DNA of 64,000 bases from Steroidobacteraceae bacterium (GTDB lineage Bacteria > Pseudomonadota > Gammaproteobacteria > Steroidobacterales > Steroidobacteraceae): NCBI GenBank assembly GCA_017853555.1, contig JAFMJH010000010.1, positions 1 to 64,000 of the forward strand, in the 5' to 3' direction. Every line of letters starts with the position of its first letter. The first letter of the stretch is position 1. Positions 63,738 through 64,000 of the stretch are shown here, one piece after another. The translations under genes and the position numbers were made by a program. The notes under the pieces were generated by a model. It was not told the DNA's origin and searched no databases. It saw only the letters and a list, made by a program, of their open reading frames with translations.

Positions 63738-64000
63738 GCCGGGCGACGCCCTGCGAGCACCGGCAGTTGCCACACGCCGTACGCCGCAGGGTCGGCAATG
63801 GTCTCGAGTATCGCGTCGAACATCGCCCGCACGTCCGTCGGCGCGAGGCCCGAAGCCGCCGCGAGCCCCTCGACGTAGCCATCGCGCCAAGCCGTGAAAA
63901 TACCGGCGAGCGTCGCGCGCGGCACGGTTTCGGTGTCGAGCGTGAGATAGCGGACGTTCACATGCTCGAGACCGATCGCACGCAGCATGGGCAGGGTTCG
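63734..64000 (-). CDS. SAM-dependent methyltransferase, C-terminal fragment cut by the window edge
   Basis: The visible 88 codons read into the right edge without a start that fits. They end in a pattern typical of the last part of class I methyltransferases: AWRDGYVEGLAAASGL, then LETIADPAAYGVWQLPVLAGRRPA. The SAM-binding part would lie beyond 64000. The product is unlike the two-domain methyltransferases elsewhere in the window. Its stop overlaps the DOMON-like gene. Confidence 0.65.
   Translation of the reverse strand, partial: RTLPMLRAIGLEHVNVRYLTLDTETVPRATLAGIFTAWRDGYVEGLAAASGLAPTDVRAMFDAILETIADPAAYGVWQLPVLAGRRPA

Overview
The window is about 64 kb of dense, high-GC chromosome from a gammaproteobacterium. 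The gene neighbourhoods (groES | dsbD, accB-accC-prmA-dusB-fis, purH-purD, rhlB divergent from trxA-rho, plsB, greB, ttcA) and the very GC-rich third codon positions fit a Nevskiales/Steroidobacterales/Xanthomonadales-like lineage; this placement is inferred from gene content only. No rRNA, tRNA, CRISPR array, insertion sequence or prophage was seen. Almost all space is coding; the only gene-free stretch over 300 bases is the trxA/rhlB divergent region.

Layout. 1-148: start of groES on the minus strand with a CIRCE operator. 202-10178, plus strand: dsbD, a TlpA-like thioredoxin, accBC, a PrmA protein fused to a DUF3426 membrane domain, dusB-fis and purHD. 10230-17248: rho and trxA (minus), rhlB, a nucleotidase (minus), an RNase AM-type PHP phosphatase, a YdcH-like protein, an MscS channel and ArfB. 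17274-25454: seven minus-strand genes in tight succession (M13 peptidase, LemA, two TPM proteins, L,D-transpeptidase, small hydrolase, PlsB). 25559-33906: greB; a polyamine region (glutathione transferase, homospermidine synthase, sulfurtransferase, SpeA); then a methyltransferase plus small-helical-protein pair, a DUF1838 protein and an RRM protein. 33974-39469: M24 peptidase, AhpD-like protein, SDR, HAD phosphatase and S9 peptidase.

39477-50939 is a long minus-strand run: LEA-type lipoprotein, a 40-residue membrane peptide, O6-alkylguanine methyltransferase, RND efflux pair, MAPEG protein, M32 peptidase, TtcA, an ADP-ribosylglycohydrolase homologue with altered metal-site motifs, a zinc peptidase and an ATP-grasp ligase. 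51043-54389: PadR regulator, DUF192 protein, a second copy of the methyltransferase plus small-protein pair, and an NhaR-like LysR regulator. 54355-64000: DUF3089 hydrolase, a beta-lactamase-fold lipoprotein, a class I HMG-CoA reductase coupled to a DUF374 acyltransferase, M3 oligopeptidase, SANT-like basic protein, YqjE/YqjD-like proteins, NamZ-type DUF1343 enzyme, DOMON-like protein and the end of a methyltransferase.

The points most worth following up are the twice-occurring methyltransferase/small-helical-protein module, the PrmA-DUF3426 fusion, the class I HMG-CoA reductase in a gammaproteobacterial setting, the ADP-ribosylglycohydrolase homologue lacking its metal motifs, and a set of gene starts with a -10-like box 6-8 bases before the ATG and no Shine-Dalgarno site, suggesting leaderless transcripts.
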